A stretch of DNA of 6,521 nt from Microcaldota archaeon (GTDB lineage Archaea > Micrarchaeota > Micrarchaeia > Anstonellales > Bilamarchaeaceae), in NCBI GenBank assembly GCA_016180665.1, contig JACPAS010000049.1, positions 1 to 6,521 of the forward strand. Direction: 5' to 3'. Below are positions 6,191 to 6,521 of the stretch, one piece after another. Under the pieces are notes generated by a model that saw nothing but the letters and a program-made list of their open reading frames with translations, was not told the DNA's origin and did no database searches. Each line of letters starts with the position of its first letter. The first letter of the stretch is position 1. The position numbers were made by a program, and so were the translations under genes.

Positions 6191-6218
6191 TTTTGTTTTT
6201 ATTATTTTTCCTATTTTT
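6191..6218 (+). terminator. T-rich terminator after the thermosome gene
   Basis: Starting 28 bases after the stop codon, the plus strand carries several T-runs (TTTTGTTTTTATTATTTTT, then TATTTTT). This is typical for archaeal intrinsic termination. An imperfectly spaced A/T inverted repeat, ATTTTTA (6213-6219) with TAAAAAT (6228-6234), overlaps its end. Confidence 0.55.
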
Positions 6219-6224
6219 AATTAA

Positions 6225-6234
6225 TAATAAAAAT
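6225..6234 (+). promoter_or_regulatory. Possible TATA region of the aMBF1 gene
   Basis: TAATAAAAAT lies 22-31 bases before the ATG at 6256, the correct distance for a leaderless archaeal message. No Shine-Dalgarno is seen before the gene. The box is a poor match to the consensus, so this is tentative. Confidence 0.35.
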
Positions 6235-6255
6235 CCTACTTACTTAATTCTATTC

Positions 6256-6521
6256 ATGGATCTAGAATGTGAAGTCTGTGGCAAAGAAAACGTAGTTGCA
6301 GTTGTTCAGATTGAAGGTGCAAAATTAAATACCTGCCCAGAGTGTGCAAGAATGGGCAAAGTTCTCTACAAGCTAGATGATTCTGTCGAAGGTAAACAAG
6401 TAATACGCAACGTTTATTCTCCTCCAATGGAAAAAGAGGAAATAATAGACGAGTACGCATCAGTAATAAGAAAAAAGCGTGAAACTTTTGGTCTTTCTCT
6501 AAAAGATCTTGGGCATAAAAT
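6256..6521 (+). CDS. Archaeal multiprotein bridging factor 1 (aMBF1), N-terminal part
   Basis: The frame from ATG 6256 runs 88 full codons and is cut by the right edge. Residues 1-35 form the archaeal-type zinc ribbon: CEVC (Cys5, Cys8) and CPEC (Cys27, Cys30), with IEGAKLNTCPECARMGK being the family hallmark. A charged linker follows, and DEYASVIRKKRETFGLSLKDL (about 66-86) begins the Cro/XRE-type helix-turn-helix. In eukaryotes MBF1 bridges TBP and activators; the archaeal protein has been linked to ribosomes and translation. It lies 93 bases after the thermosome stop on the same strand, but T-rich sequence between them and its own TATA-like region suggest separate transcription. Confidence 0.93.
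   Translation, partial: MDLECEVCGKENVVAVVQIEGAKLNTCPECARMGKVLYKLDDSVEGKQVIRNVYSPPMEKEEIIDEYASVIRKKRETFGLSLKDLGHK

Noticed and set aside
6254..6460. Minus-strand frame opposite aMBF1
   Set aside because: The plus strand encodes a clear zinc ribbon and HTH start; the antisense frame has no promoter or family resemblance.

Overview
This is an AT-rich archaeal window. It carries a group II chaperonin (thermosome) subunit, an archaeal-type SRP54, the start of an archaeal multiprotein bridging factor 1 (aMBF1), and TATA-type promoters placed for leaderless transcripts. The DUF2000 gene and the divergent SRP54 GTPase motifs would suit a DPANN-type archaeon, but that placement is inference only.

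Minus strand, read right to left from 4057: a DUF2000 protein (4057-3638), then after 9 bases SRP54 (3628-500), then after 34 bases an unrecognised protein (465-1) that runs off the left edge. DUF2000 and SRP54 are almost certainly cotranscribed; the third gene may have its own promoter. The SRP54 frame is 1042 codons because a 603-residue intein (1499-3307) sits inside the GTPase P-loop, between the Walker A lysine and the following threonine. Removing it leaves a normal 439-residue SRP54.

The divergent spacer 4058-4506 (449 bases) is not empty. It holds the DUF2000 TATA box (4081-4088), a second TATA box facing right (4155-4162), a GC-richer island (about 4183-4390) that is either a structured small RNA or a small Cys-rich protein, a poly-T terminator (4383-4397), a perfect 11-11-11 inverted repeat (4404-4436) that looks like an operator for the chaperonin gene, and a strong Shine-Dalgarno site (4495-4501).

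Plus strand: the thermosome subunit (4507-6162), a T-rich terminator, and the 5' part of aMBF1 (6256-6521, cut by the window end). The recognised genes are core housekeeping: co-translational membrane targeting (SRP54), protein folding (thermosome) and transcription/translation bridging (aMBF1). The accessory parts are the intein, the spacer island and the unknown left-edge gene.
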